Source: Strigops habroptila (taxonomy: Eukaryota > Chordata > Aves > Psittaciformes > Psittacidae). Taken from it: 64,000 nt of DNA. How positions within the stretch are numbered: position 1 is the first letter of the stretch; each line of letters starts with the position of its first letter. Made by a program: the position numbers and the translations under genes. This document shows, piece after piece, positions 13,625 through 25,285 of the stretch. The notes under the pieces were generated by a model that was not told where the DNA came from, did not search any database, and saw nothing but the letters and a program-made list of their open reading frames with translations. The stretch lies in NCBI RefSeq assembly GCF_004027225.2, contig NC_046358.1, forward strand, positions 61,241,528-61,305,527, read 5' to 3'.

Positions 13625-16600
13625 ACCTTTTTCATGTAATTTTTGTAAGAATGTTTGCTTTGGCAGCAAGAATTCTGATTATGGAGAATTAAAATCCCAA
13701 CTCCAAGTGAACAAAAACCCAATCTCCTCCCAGCTTTATCATCCAGAGTCACCCAACTTGAGCTCCGAAGCATATCAAAGAAATGTTAAGGACATAGAGT
13801 TGCCTATGAAAGTTCTGTTGTCAAACATGAAAACCCCAAAATATTCTCAAACAAGTGCTCTCCTGTATGACTTCAAACTCTGCTCAATTTATAAAGAATT
13901 CGTACTTAATGATCAGCAGGAAAGAGTTACTAGGAGCTTTTAGAAAGGATGTAAAACTGATGCTCATACTTCTAGGTTAGAGGTCATTCAAACCGCACAT
14001 TTCCAGATAGATCTTGGCTGTCAGTGTGAACAAACAAGTCAGTGCTTTGGTCAACTTCAACCAAACTTTTCTGTAGCCTAATACCTGTAACAGGAATTAT
14101 TGTCCTAAGGCCCTCAAAATCACGCAGGATAGTTAAAAAATATAAATCTATGATGGCAAACAGCAGACAGTTGTATAAAACTAACGTTAAGTCATATTGC
14201 TAGGTCCCAGAAATGCCTATTTTATCAGAGGTCTACTAAGAGTCTAACAGCAGTTTTCACTAATTTTCCTAATTGTGTCAAATCTCTCAGAACTGGGGTG
14301 AGTCACATTCTGCTCACTTTTCCTCAGGCCCCTCTCCAAATACTGGTCAAAAGGAGTAGCAAGTCTCATAGGCCTACTGGAGTGAAAGTAGCCAAAAATA
14401 TCTGAAAATTTTACCAGTCAGGTTAAACTTTTCATATGAATCCTGATCCAACCCACAACACACTTCTAGACCTCCACAGGCGAGAGATTTTGGAAGGATT
14501 ACACTTCACAATAAAATGAAGCTTTAATGGCATCAGCTTTTGTCAATCACAGACAGTGATTAATGGATCTACTTGAAGTCAGTAAGTAAATCTCTTGAAA
14601 ATTCAGTACCTTCTGCTACATGTTGGCCCTCGTGGTTTTCTCTGAACTTCATGAAAGCCACTGCCAGCAGGACCCACCCAAAAAGGAGATCACTGTTTGA
14701 GGGGGGAAGAGCATATATGAGCAAACTTCTAAGAAGCTTGCACAGGACTCAGGTCCAGAAGAGTACAGGCTGGGCTTTACTCTACAATCTGCCTATCTGG
14801 CTACATAAAAAGTACTTCTGAATGCTCAGTAAGTAGTAGAGAGGTGAATTTCTCATAGATTTGGAAGATAAAAAGATCCAAGGTGTGTTCTGGGCCATAA
14901 CAACATTTAACTCTGGATATATTTTTAAGAAGTATTACATACTGCTTCTAAATGTACAAAATTTTAGTGTACAAAGAAAGATGACACATGTGGAAAAGAG
15001 GAATCTTAAAAGAAAGTAACAGAAACCACTCCAGGAAATCATATGCATTCTCTCTCTTGAAACAGAAAAAACTAGGTGTGTGCTAATGGTTTTCTAGAAG
15101 GATAAACTGGCCTGAAAAGGGACTCCTTTTCTACCTTTTAAAACTACACCTCAGAATCTTATATACGTCATTTAGCGAACATATACTTTTAAATTCAACT
15201 GTGTTAAAAGTTCTGTTTTTGCTTTATTGACACTCGTAAGACGTTTTTAAACAATGAACAACAGCTACAGAAAATAGCTATCCAGGATGTTTAATTTTTC
15301 CCTGCTTGCAAGCAAAAAACCAAAAAATAATGGCTCTGACCAACTTTCATTTTCTTCTACTTGTAAAAAAAAATTCAAGTATAGACAAAGAAAAGCAAGA
15401 AACACTAGCCTAATATCTTCAGCATGTGCTGGTTTGCTGCTGAAGGTTGGCAGGGTGTTTGTTTCACTCAGTACTGCTCTTCGCAGCTCTTGGGCTTCCA
15501 CAGGACCTGTCACTGTGCAGGAGAAGCATCTCTGTGTGCAGAGCCGTATGGTGGGATGACATGCCTGTTGCCATGGCTACCACAGCGCGGGGGGAGAGGT
15601 CTCTGTCAGAGACCAATTTACTTCTCCAGACTGGCACTGCCACCAAAGGGAAGCTCTCCCATAAAGCTCAGCAGAGACTCAACACTGAGCACCAACAACC
15701 TAAATTTACATACAAGTGTTCTGTGCAGGCAACATTTCTAAAACACTGTTCGACACAAAAACATCCATTCCAACATCATCTTCCCCACAAAAATTATTTC
15801 TAAGATATTCAACTATAGTGCACAGTGAGGGTCTCCAGCATCTATACTACCTAACTTCTATTGTAGTAACATTGCTATTGTACAGTAAAGACAATTACCT
15901 ATCAATTAAGCACCAATATATATAATTTATTTTTTTATTTCCATCAACTCCAAAGAATTCACATATTAATGAATATGACAAAGAATAATAGCTAGGGCAC
16001 TGCTCAAACCAGAAAAGCGCTTTCAGCCTATGCTGTTACCTTTAAAATGTTTTTGATTACCCACAGTATGATTTATGAAGAGTACAGAGATCTTTAGAAG
16101 TCTGGTAAGCTGTTTTGATTTGTAAGTTGAAATAGCATTCTTATCTCTTTACTCGCGTCTCAATGCTTGCTACATAAAGGTGCACACCATTTAACTCATT
16201 AAAATATTCACCCCACTCCAGTTAAAACAACATTGAAAAAATCTGAAAGTTTAAAATTAAATGTTCAATCTCAATAGCCTTGAACATATTATTGCTAAAG
16301 CAATAGTCTTAAAAAAAAATAGTGTAGGGGAAAATGTGTTTTGCCTAATTACATTATACTTGGCAATCCATTTATTAGCTAATTGCACAGAATATGCATT
16401 TTACTAATGTTAACTTACAGTTCTTCCTTGCATGGTCTCGCACCTGTAACAGGTAACAACTCCAAAAGCATATTAAAATATGAACCACACACTCTATTTA
16501 CTTTGCTTGTTTACTCTAGCAATGCTTAGAAACAGCTTATTCTTTGTTATTTTGTCCAAGACCTTCTTGTGCCACCCTTGAAAATTCAGAAAACTACATT

Positions 16601-16639
16601 AGTTACATGATTACAGAAGAGTACAAGGGTTTTCAGTAC

Positions 16640-16724
16640 CTGGGGATCAGAGCCATCAAACCCTTCCTGGTAAATGATCCTCTGAATGGATAGAAGCAGC
16701 CTTCCATAAGCACTGTTCATATTA
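16640..16724 (-). CDS. ELP4: ELP4 coding exon 6
   Basis: The first base completes Cys198. The exon then encodes residues 199-226: a variable start (NMNSAYGRLL), then SIQRIIYQEGFDGSDPQ, which matches the conserved FIQNIIYEEGFDGSNPQ of human ELP4. The acceptor is TCACCAACAG|TAAT and the donor is CCCCAG|GTACTG. It is 85 nt and runs from phase 2 to phase 0. Confidence 0.96.
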
Positions 16725-17875
16725 CTGTTGGTGAGAAGAAATAGTTTAGTAACACATTTTAATAGGTTCCTATACATCTCTAACAGCTGTATTAAAAATA
16801 AATATAAGCAGATGCAGCTTTCGGTCTGAAAGTGTAATATAGAAAAAGAGTGTCACAGAATAACAAACCTAAACCTCTTAGAATAAAGTTGACATTATAA
16901 GCAGTTGTGATTGTTTCATGACAAGTAGTTCAGTGCTCAGACATTTAGTGAAAGCTAAAATCTTCAGGGATTAAGATAAGTTAATTATGTCAAGCTTATT
17001 TCCATCTAGAAGATTACTGATTTAATGTATCAACTTAAAGGCAAAAGCATCACAGCACAGCACTAATCTATAACTGACAAAGACCTACCCTACTGTTATT
17101 CCAAGTATACCTAACCAATGCCCTGATGAACAGTTGACTTTTTATTACTGAAAAACTTCATACACACAACTGCTACAACAATCAAAATCAACAACAACAA
17201 CAAAAAAAAAGATAACACTTTCCAAATTAAAAAGTTCATGCAGTTAATTTGTTTTAGTAAGAGTGTAAGACATATTTTGCTATGGTTCCATTTTGTATCC
17301 ACACACTACAGGTGTTATCACTGCTTTATTTGCATGAATTGTGAGGTAGAATTTATTTTATATATTATTTAGAAAATACAGCATAAATAAAGCAAACTAG
17401 TAGCTAAAAATGGATTTAAGCAGACTTAAAATGAAACAAAAGTTCAGCAAATCGCCTTGTCAAAGTCTTAGAAGGTCCAGTTCCTGCACATCCAAAGCAC
17501 ATTTTTAGACATCCATCCCAGCCATGCTCTCCAGTCCACAGGCTGATAAATACAAAGGACAGGAAGTTCTAATCTTTACTTTAAAAAAGGAAGCCAGTTG
17601 TTCACTTTTAAAAGAGACATACTATTTTGTTAAATACCATAGAGCGTACTGGCTTGTGTGTCTGGACTTGATGCAGGTTCCTCACTGCAGCTGACAGTTT
17701 AAGCCCTTCTATCTTTTCTAGCGTCACCATTTCCTTCTCATTTCATTAATTATCATCGAGGATTGTGGACTCAAACCTTCTGTGCTTCTTGGGAAATATG
17801 ACAAGTTATTTTGAAAATTTTGCCACTAAAAATACTCTTACTTGCTCCAATCATTTTATATGTCTGGTCTGATAA

Positions 17876-17921
17876 CACCCTAGGTTGGAAGAGACCTTGA
17901 AAGATCACCATGTCCAAACAT
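17876..17921 (-). mobile_element. CR1 LINE terminal scrap
   Basis: Plus-strand CCTAGGTTGGAAGAGACCTT followed by GAAAGATCACCATGTCCAAA matches the extreme CR1 3' end in reverse orientation. It is only about 45 bases long. Confidence 0.75.
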
Positions 17922-19099
17922 CAATGAAACTATTCCTGTTACTTCAGTAAGAGCCAAAAATGTTATTCAAATTTATTTTACTAATGAACACCTAAATATG
18001 CTTTCCTACTTTTGCACAGGAGAGAAGACAGCTTTTCTGAGAAGCACTTCAGAGTTGCAAACATCAGACTTTTACACCATACCTTTAACTCAGAATTCTA
18101 CATTTCCTTCAAGTAGCCACCCAAACTCAACCCCCCTAAATGATATATTTAAGTTATAAACATTTACAATCAAATAAGCCATACAGCCTTAACAAATTCA
18201 AGTTCTGATATACTTAATGTTATAAAACATTAAGAGATTACCCTTTTCAGATACAAACAAAAGGGAGAATCTCCAAATTAAATTCCATTTGTTTTCAGAG
18301 TTCGCAGCCTATAAGGCTACTGCTTAAACTGATGTACCTTAATAATTTAACTTTCTGTGAAATTCACCGCTGAAAATAACTGGTAATACATAATCTCAAT
18401 ATGACATTTAACATGTAAAGTCTGCCTTGCTATACAAAAAAGCATCTCAAAGAGGAAAGAAAGAGTAAACTTTTTCTTATAAAGTCAACTACTTTCGTAG
18501 TGTTTAGTTGCAAAAGGAATGGCTGCTAAATGTTATACCTGTATGGTCTTGCAGGTGTTACTTGACAGGGTTGGTGGAGGCAAAGAGGGCTTTAGCCTCC
18601 AAGCTAGCCAAAATGTCTTCTCTCTCCATGTCTTCGCACTATTGCAATAAACACACAATCCTTGTTGCTTATGCAGTGCTGTGATTTCTTCCTGCTTTTG
18701 CCAGAGTTGGAGAGAATCTGCAGCACTTCACAATAACCAGAAGAATTTGTGTACCCTTTTGGATATTCCTTTATCCTTCTGGAAAAGATAGAAGCTGCTG
18801 CTCGCCACCATTAGGAAAGAGTCTGCAACTATCTTTTCGCCACAGCCAGAAACACAGTATGTGTAATATGAAAAGACGACTGTGGTCTTTGTCACCACAA
18901 AATACCATTTTCAAGTTTGTGTATCTACCACTTCTTTTGCTTATGAGTATTATCATGCAATCTATAGAGATGCCAGAGAATATACTGCAATCAGAACACT
19001 TTTCAATTCCTGATCTGTTACTAACCTGCTTTTAAAAGTTAATGGATAAAAGAATAAAATACCAGAATTAAAGGGTCCCAAAATTAAAACAAACTCCAC

Positions 19100-19243
19100 C
19101 CTTCTTAGTGTTCAAGCCAGGCTGGACAGAGCCTTGGGTGACATGGCCTAGTGTGAGGCGTTCCTGCCCACGGCAGGGGTGTTGGAACTAGACGATCTTA
19201 AGGTCCTTTCCAAACCAAACAATTCTATGATTCTACGATTCTA
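19100..19243 (+). mobile_element. CR1 LINE 3' terminus, short
   Basis: This reads GTTCAAGCCAGGCTGGACAG, then GGCGTTCCTGCCCACGGCAG, GAACTAGACGATCTTAAGG, ending with ATTCTATGATTCTACGATTC. Only the last about 140 bases are present, with a well-preserved octamer tail. Confidence 0.92.
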
Positions 19244-21822
19244 CCTTCAATTAATCCATCCAAAAAAGATTTGCAGCAAAGAAAGAATTAAAGAAAATAA
19301 TGTAATGAATATAGAAATTTTTAAAATGTATAAATATGTGCTCTTCTACTTCTTGCTGAAGTATTAATGGTTTACTTGAATTTGAAGCATGCAATGTAAA
19401 TGAGGACATGAAAAATATTGTGGAAACAGTATTTATAAAAACAAGTTCCATTACCCTTCTGGCAGTGTTTGTCATAATATTTAGAGAAGGACATAAGAGA
19501 TTTCTTATTTTCTAATTTCTAGTCTTTTTTTTTGGCTTTGTTACTAAACACCATTTAATTCTGATAATGAGTTTAAACAATTCCTTCTTTACTCTTTTTT
19601 TTTCTTTTCTTTTTGTTTAGCAATTTAGTAATGGATAAAGCAGGAGCTGCAAGAAGGTATCCCGGTTACGATAGAGCCTCTGCTTTCTCTGTTGATAGTT
19701 TCTAAGCAGTTAACAAAGGTTAGGTTATCAAGAGTATGACAAATAGCCTTATTGTGTATAAGGAGACCCCATTAGGCAAGACAGCTAAACCTGTTCTATC
19801 TAAACTTATCAGTAAATCTAGACTCTGGATAAATCTATTCTTTTTCAAAAGCACATAATTATTAGAGTAAAATTTAGGAGTATTATTGAAAAACTGCTGC
19901 ATAATTATTATAGTTCCCTTGATTATCAAACTTTTCTTTTGGTAATTGCAACTGAACAATGAGGACAGAAGTAGAGGGGTAGAAAGGAAGCCTTTTCTGC
20001 AATGCAGAGATACCAAAGAGGATATTTCTGCCTTCCTGTTAAGTACCAGCTTTAGTGATGCAACAAGGACACCAGAATGTCCTAGCAACAACTGGAAAAC
20101 AGCTGCTGTCAGCCCCACAACCCTGTTAACCTGGTCTTAGCATCAGGGCAGAACATAGCGCCCTTTGTCTAACATAAAAAATATGGAGATAAGAAAGAGG
20201 TTTATGCCTTCTTTTGGCACCAAACACCCAGTCCCATTTACTACTTCCTTTAGAACAGACTTCTCAATCTGTTTTCACTTAATGTTTGTCATGGGGCAAT
20301 GAACTTCTAACCATCTTGAGTGATTAGCCAAAAGGGGACTCTGTAATCTAATTTAGCCATCAGGTACCAGAACTGCAGAAAGGAGATCAAACACAGTATT
20401 CCACACCTCCCTCTGCTAAAAAGCAGATAGATACACACATGCATGCAAAAATACAGGAAAGAAAAGAAAGATTGATCCAAACTTTAAGGTGAACCAATGA
20501 TGTACACAACCTCCAAATCTATCTTTAATTGCAAAGTAAAAGGCCACTCAATAACTTTGTTCTGTTGAATCAGCCAAAGAATCTCCTTTCTTTGCAAGTC
20601 CATAAAGAAGTCGAGTGCTTGTGTGGATAGGAGAAGAGGGACATACACATGATTTCTAAAAGCGCCAAGAGTCCAAATAAAGCCTCCACATCTCTGATCC
20701 AGTAAGGGAAGCACTGTAATTATCTTGCAATAGATATTAGGTACAATTACAGAGACAGTTCACTCACTGAAGAGCAGTTTGAATAAAATAGGTTTCTCAA
20801 TGTGATGCTAGAGAATTAGAAGCACCAAGATGATCTGGTCCTTTTTACAAATACATGGTTCTTATGCCACAAAACATTATGATAAAGGACCTTGCTAATT
20901 AAAAGATGCAGCACTGTTTTTCCAAGGATTGTAAAATATACGTTCACTAAACTCACTGCTTCTGTCAGAAGAGTATAAGCTGCACAGGAACACATGGTAC
21001 ATTACTTTTCTTGTGTATTTTCTGCTTTAATGGCATAATTTTATTTTGGAATTATTTATCAACCCTTTGATAAAATAAATTGAAAAAAAAACCCAAACCA
21101 TTTTTAGAGATTTTCTCTATTTCAACTAATTTTTGTAACTTTTTTTTTTTTAGTCCCTTCCAGGCTATCAGTACTTTTTTTGAGGTACTGTAAGCCTAAT
21201 AGATTACAGAGATTTTGCAATGCTATATAGGTTAATAGCATTATGCAACCAGGTGTTTTTCTGGCTATGCATCTAAGAACCCCAATCTGAGAAGCTTACG
21301 TTTAGCAAATTATATCCTCTAAGTAGAGACATGCTAACTAGCCATGTTCACGCTCGTAGTTCACTGTAACACAGAGTGAAAAAGGGTAGCTCAAGCTCTC
21401 AGTGGGACCTTCAGGCAGTCAAAGATGAGGTCTAATACAAATTGTTAACTTCTGTTGGAAGAGTTAACTGTGACTATCAGATTGTTTCAAAATCATTGTC
21501 TAGTTAATCAGGAGAACGGAAATTTTTACTATTTATGATATATTGAAGTTACCTTTAGAAGCCAGAAGCACTGTATTGATCTTCCAAGCACTAATGCCAA
21601 CACAATAATATCCTTTCCCTCCCCCTTTTATAAACTTTTTAAATTAAATCCTCCTGACAGGATTGTGAACGTCTTTTCATTCCTCAAGAAACGAATGCTT
21701 CCTTTTTTGTAAGAAATACAGTAGAAACCTACTGTAAAAGCATCAGCGTTTTCAGAGCAGTGAAATAATTGGTAACATTCTTACTTTGTACTGGATTTAA
21801 CACATTGTTGACTAATGCGTAT

Positions 21823-22115
21823 TAAAGAATCACAGAAGATAGGGATGAAAAGGACCTCAAGAGGTCTGACAGATATTTACCTAACTTGTCCTTAGAAATT
21901 TTCAGTGATGGAGATTCTATAACACTCCCAACCTATGTCTGCAAGGCAACTTCTTCCCATATTAATAATGAGAAAAATAAATATCTCATGCTAATCATTT
22001 AAAAAATATCTCCCTACTTCCAGCCTGTATATTTCTACCCCTACTGTCTACTGTAGTCCATGACTGTTTGTCCTCCCTTCGGCAGATAACAGACTAACTA
22101 TCCTCTGAACGTCAA
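21823..22115 (-). mobile_element. Old CR1 LINE 3' fragment
   Basis: Plus-strand AAGAATCACAGAAGATAGGG, then AAAGGACCTCAAGAGGTCTG, CCCAACCTATGTCTGCAAGG, and TGTTTGTCCTCCCTTCGGCA follow the order of an old CR1 subfamily 3' end in reverse orientation. It is strongly diverged and the right edge is uncertain. Confidence 0.7.
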
Positions 22116-23329
22116 TTTTTAATGTCGGTTTTTAAGACTCTGCTTAGAATTGTCTAAGAATTTCCATTCCTCTGTCATGGGCCATACATCCCAGTTCTAG
22201 ATGTACGCCCATCTTCACAACCTTCTTTTACTGATCCAGAGTTTACTTGAAGGATGCTATCAAAACTGGACAGCCTTGTTATGGCTGAGCAGAACAGAAG
22301 CATTTTGCATGTCTTCCACATTAAATTCCAGTTTTAGCACCACCATGCTTTTCAAATTATGCTTTTTGATAGCATTAGTCACACAACACTGCTAATATAT
22401 TTTGAAGATAGTTGGAGTGTGCTCAAAAATCTTCACACGCACTGTGCGGTAAAAATCAACCACAACACAGCATACAATATTCAGGAATTGGCCCTATATC
22501 CTGGGATCTATAAAACTAGGTATTATATAAATTAAGTGACTGGGCTGAACAAAGAGATCGCTAGCCCATATTTGATGTTTGACTTGAACTGAAATATCTC
22601 CAAGAAAGATATAATGGATGTGTGTGCTACAGGCTAATATGAAGCTTTGCTTCTGTCACTTGTTTTCTCTTGATCTTCCTTAATTCGTTACTGATAGGCA
22701 TAAGGTATAGTAAGTTTTCATTCAGAGAAGAGTTTATGATTTTCTCTGGAGTTAGGGGTGTTGTGTAAGGCATCATTAGTGATTTTATTCTATTCACAGT
22801 ATTTTATATTTTCCTTAGGTGAAGCTGTAGGATGTAAGAAATAAAACCGCATAATAAACTAATGTGAGACAGCATCCTAAGCTATATAGGTCAAAGACGT
22901 CCTGTCTTCTTAGCCCTAAAAACTGTATGGATATATTCCTAAGACTGATAGCCACCTGATGCACACATCTCCGAAAGCTGATGGGGCATGGTGCTCGGGG
23001 AGTAGTTCACAGACAGATAGCAGTAGTTTTCCCCAGTCCTCACACTCAGCCGGCAATAGGGCTGGACTGAACCTGCAGCTAGGCTGTCCTAATAATGTCT
23101 GCCTTAATTGTCCCCGCCAACTTGTTTCCTCCCTCAGCTGAGGAGTCAGTATACTGAGCTGTCTCTGTGCCACAGCAGCTTTCCTGCCAGTTGTGGCATG
23201 TAGCACCGACATAAGAACCACAGCTGAACTGCTTGTGAGCCATGAGTGGCTACAAGACTTTTCACAGCAAGTGTAGATGCAAAAACATCCTTTACTACTA
23301 ACGTGCAGGCATGTGGTGTTACAACTTAC

Positions 23330-23469
23330 CATGTTTTCACTGTAGGCTGTAAAGACAATTCTTCAGGAAGGTAAAAACTGTGCCATTTTATTGTCCGAAG
23401 CAGTTCTGGAGACATTGTTTTGGAAATATCATAATAATGGCCAAACTTTGGAGATGTTGTTGGGTTGGC
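23330..23469 (-). CDS. ELP4: ELP4 coding exon 5
   Basis: This exon encodes residues 152-197 plus two bases of codon 198 (Cys). It contains SPKFGHYYDISKTM, then WHSFYLPEE, matching the human segment with FGHYYDASKRM and WHGFFLPEK. The acceptor is TTTCCACAG|GCC and the donor is ACATG|GTAAGT, a near-consensus site. It is 140 nt and runs from phase 0 to phase 2. A conspicuously GC-richer stretch lies immediately 3' of it in intron 5 (22940-23320). Confidence 0.96.
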
Positions 23470-24831
23470 CTGTGGAAACAACAATACTGATTACAATAAC
23501 CTGTTAAATGATTATCTGCCAAAAGAAAATAATTAACCAGCAATACGTTTGGAAGAAACCTGTTTTTTTCCCCACTCTTTTATTTCTACTCTTCAAGTAA
23601 GACAACATTATAATATCTACTATAAAGTTTTGGTATCCCTGTTGACAGTCAATAATGTGAATTTTTCACAGAGAATTCAAACTTTACTGTTCCAAGTTGC
23701 CTCACCAAGGTGGAGTCAGATACTTAAATATGTATTTTTGCACATGTTCTAGACTCCGTGATCACAAATTTCAAAAGGCCAGATAATATGAAATATGCAG
23801 ACCAGGACGTGTTCCACCTAACTGATTTTTCTGGGAATGATATGTTGCTACAGAAACATTTTCAGTTGCCTTTGGAAATATTTCACTTTATTTATGACCA
23901 GTAAGAAAAAAATACCACTGCATCTTCATATAACTGCTTTTAATAGAATACTGCAAAAAAGAGGGAATAGTTAAGAACTACTTTTAATTTCTTGATTTTT
24001 TAATAAATAGCAGGTTGAGCATTACACAGACATTACACACAATAACCATGGTTTACTGTAATGAAGAAACTTTATGAGCTCTCAATTTTTGGTATATAGA
24101 ACATCATAACCCCCCTAAATTTAATATATACCACAGAAGGAATTACACATTTTAATATGTTTTGCTAATAAATAAACAGGGGAAAAGAATGCATATTTTT
24201 GTTACACATTAATGGAGTTCGGCATGCAAATTGCAACATTATTTGAATCACACATGCAATGTTAACCCCCCCTAGATTGTTATGATATGCAGCATTCAAG
24301 TACATAGAGGCTGTCTGCTATAGGAATTGTACAGGTTTTGCTCTTCATGTAGCAACCCATTTTCTTCATCTTTTCTGCCCTTCAAAACTATCCTGGAACG
24401 AACAGTCAAGCAGAGTAAAGCTCAGAGGCAAATGAAGTTCTTCAAGGGAAGGAAAACACTTGGCACAAATGTAAACCACTATATAGTATTTTTTTAATGA
24501 ACACACTGTAAAGGAGTAACAGATTACCAAAACAATACTAAAATTGATCTTTAGGTTACGGCACAAACACCACTGTGCTCAGGATCAGATTCTCTCTCAT
24601 CAACTGTTCACTCTTTTGAGGAAAAAGAAAGGTCATTTAGAATAACCAAATAAATTTCATAATACAAATATCAATCAAAACCACTGTATTTCTAACTGGT
24701 AGGATGCCAGGACTGAGAAAGGTGCTGGATCCTGGACTTTTAACAGCAGGTTAAAATAAAGATCACCTATTAGTTTATTTAGAGGACACCTACCCTAAGC
24801 CTGGACTGCAGGAATGTGCAAAAATATTTTA

Positions 24832-25185
24832 AAGAGGATGATAAGAGGGCTGGAGCACCTCCCATATGAAGACAGGCTGAGAAAGTTGGGGCTGTTCAGC
24901 CTGGAGAAGAGAAGGCTGCGTGGTGACCTCATAGCAGCCTTCCAGTATCTGAAGGGGGTCTACGAGGATGCTGGGGAGGGACTCTTCCTTAGGGACTGTA
25001 GTGGTAGGACAAGGGGTAATGGGTTCAAACTTAAACAGAGGAAGTTTAGATTAGATATAAGGAAGAAGTTCTTTACAGTGAGGGTGGTGAAGCACTGGAA
25101 TGGGTTGCCCAGGGAGGTTGTGGATGCTCCATCCCTGGCGGTGTTCAAGGCCAGGTTGGACAGAGCCTTGAGCCACATGGTTTAG
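24832..25185 (+). pseudogene. C-terminal fragment of CR1 ORF2, frame still open
   Basis: About 117 residues of the C-terminal region downstream of the reverse transcriptase, from RMIRGLEH to ALSHMV, without internal stops. Upstream bases (24814-24831) add an ATG by chance. There is no promoter or endonuclease/RT domain, so it is a dead-on-arrival fragment and not a host gene. Confidence 0.85.
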
Positions 25186-25285
25186 GGCAAGGTGTCCCTG
25201 CCCATGGCAGGGGGGTTGGAACTAGATGATCTTAAGGTCCTTTCCAACCCTTACGATTCTATGATTCTATGATTCTATGATTCTG
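24832..25285 (+). mobile_element. CR1 LINE, 5'-truncated, with 3' UTR and octamer tail
   Basis: This is the terminal part of CR1 ORF2 plus the 3' UTR, inserted antisense to ELP4. The frame reads [55 protein letters not shown] and [12 protein letters not shown], then the stop at 25183-25185. The 3' UTR (GTGTCCCTGCCCATGGCAGG, then GAACTAGATGATCTTAAGG) and a tail of ATTCTATG repeats follow. The ORF2 end is uninterrupted and the tail intact, so this is a fairly young copy, but with no reverse transcriptase domain it is immobile. Confidence 0.95.

Larger units (their letters stand above)
11992..16639 (-). other. ELP4: ELP4 intron 6
   Basis: This holds no gene. It contains a CA/TA microsatellite (12497-12534), a T23 run (13602-13624) and a locally GC-richer block at about 15420-15720 that makes overlapping open frames on both strands but resembles no protein. 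Confidence 0.85.
16725..23329 (-). other. ELP4: ELP4 intron 5
   Basis: This intron contains three CR1 fragments (17876-17921 minus, 19100-19243 plus, 21823-22115 minus) and a moderately GC-rich stretch (about 22940-23320). The long minus-strand open frame there (22916-23332) runs through the exon 5 donor and is not supported as coding. Confidence 0.85.

Noticed and set aside
22916..23332. 138-codon minus-strand open frame next to ELP4 exon 5
   Set aside because: It runs across the exon 5 splice donor into intron, has no homology I recognise, and reads in a different frame from ELP4.
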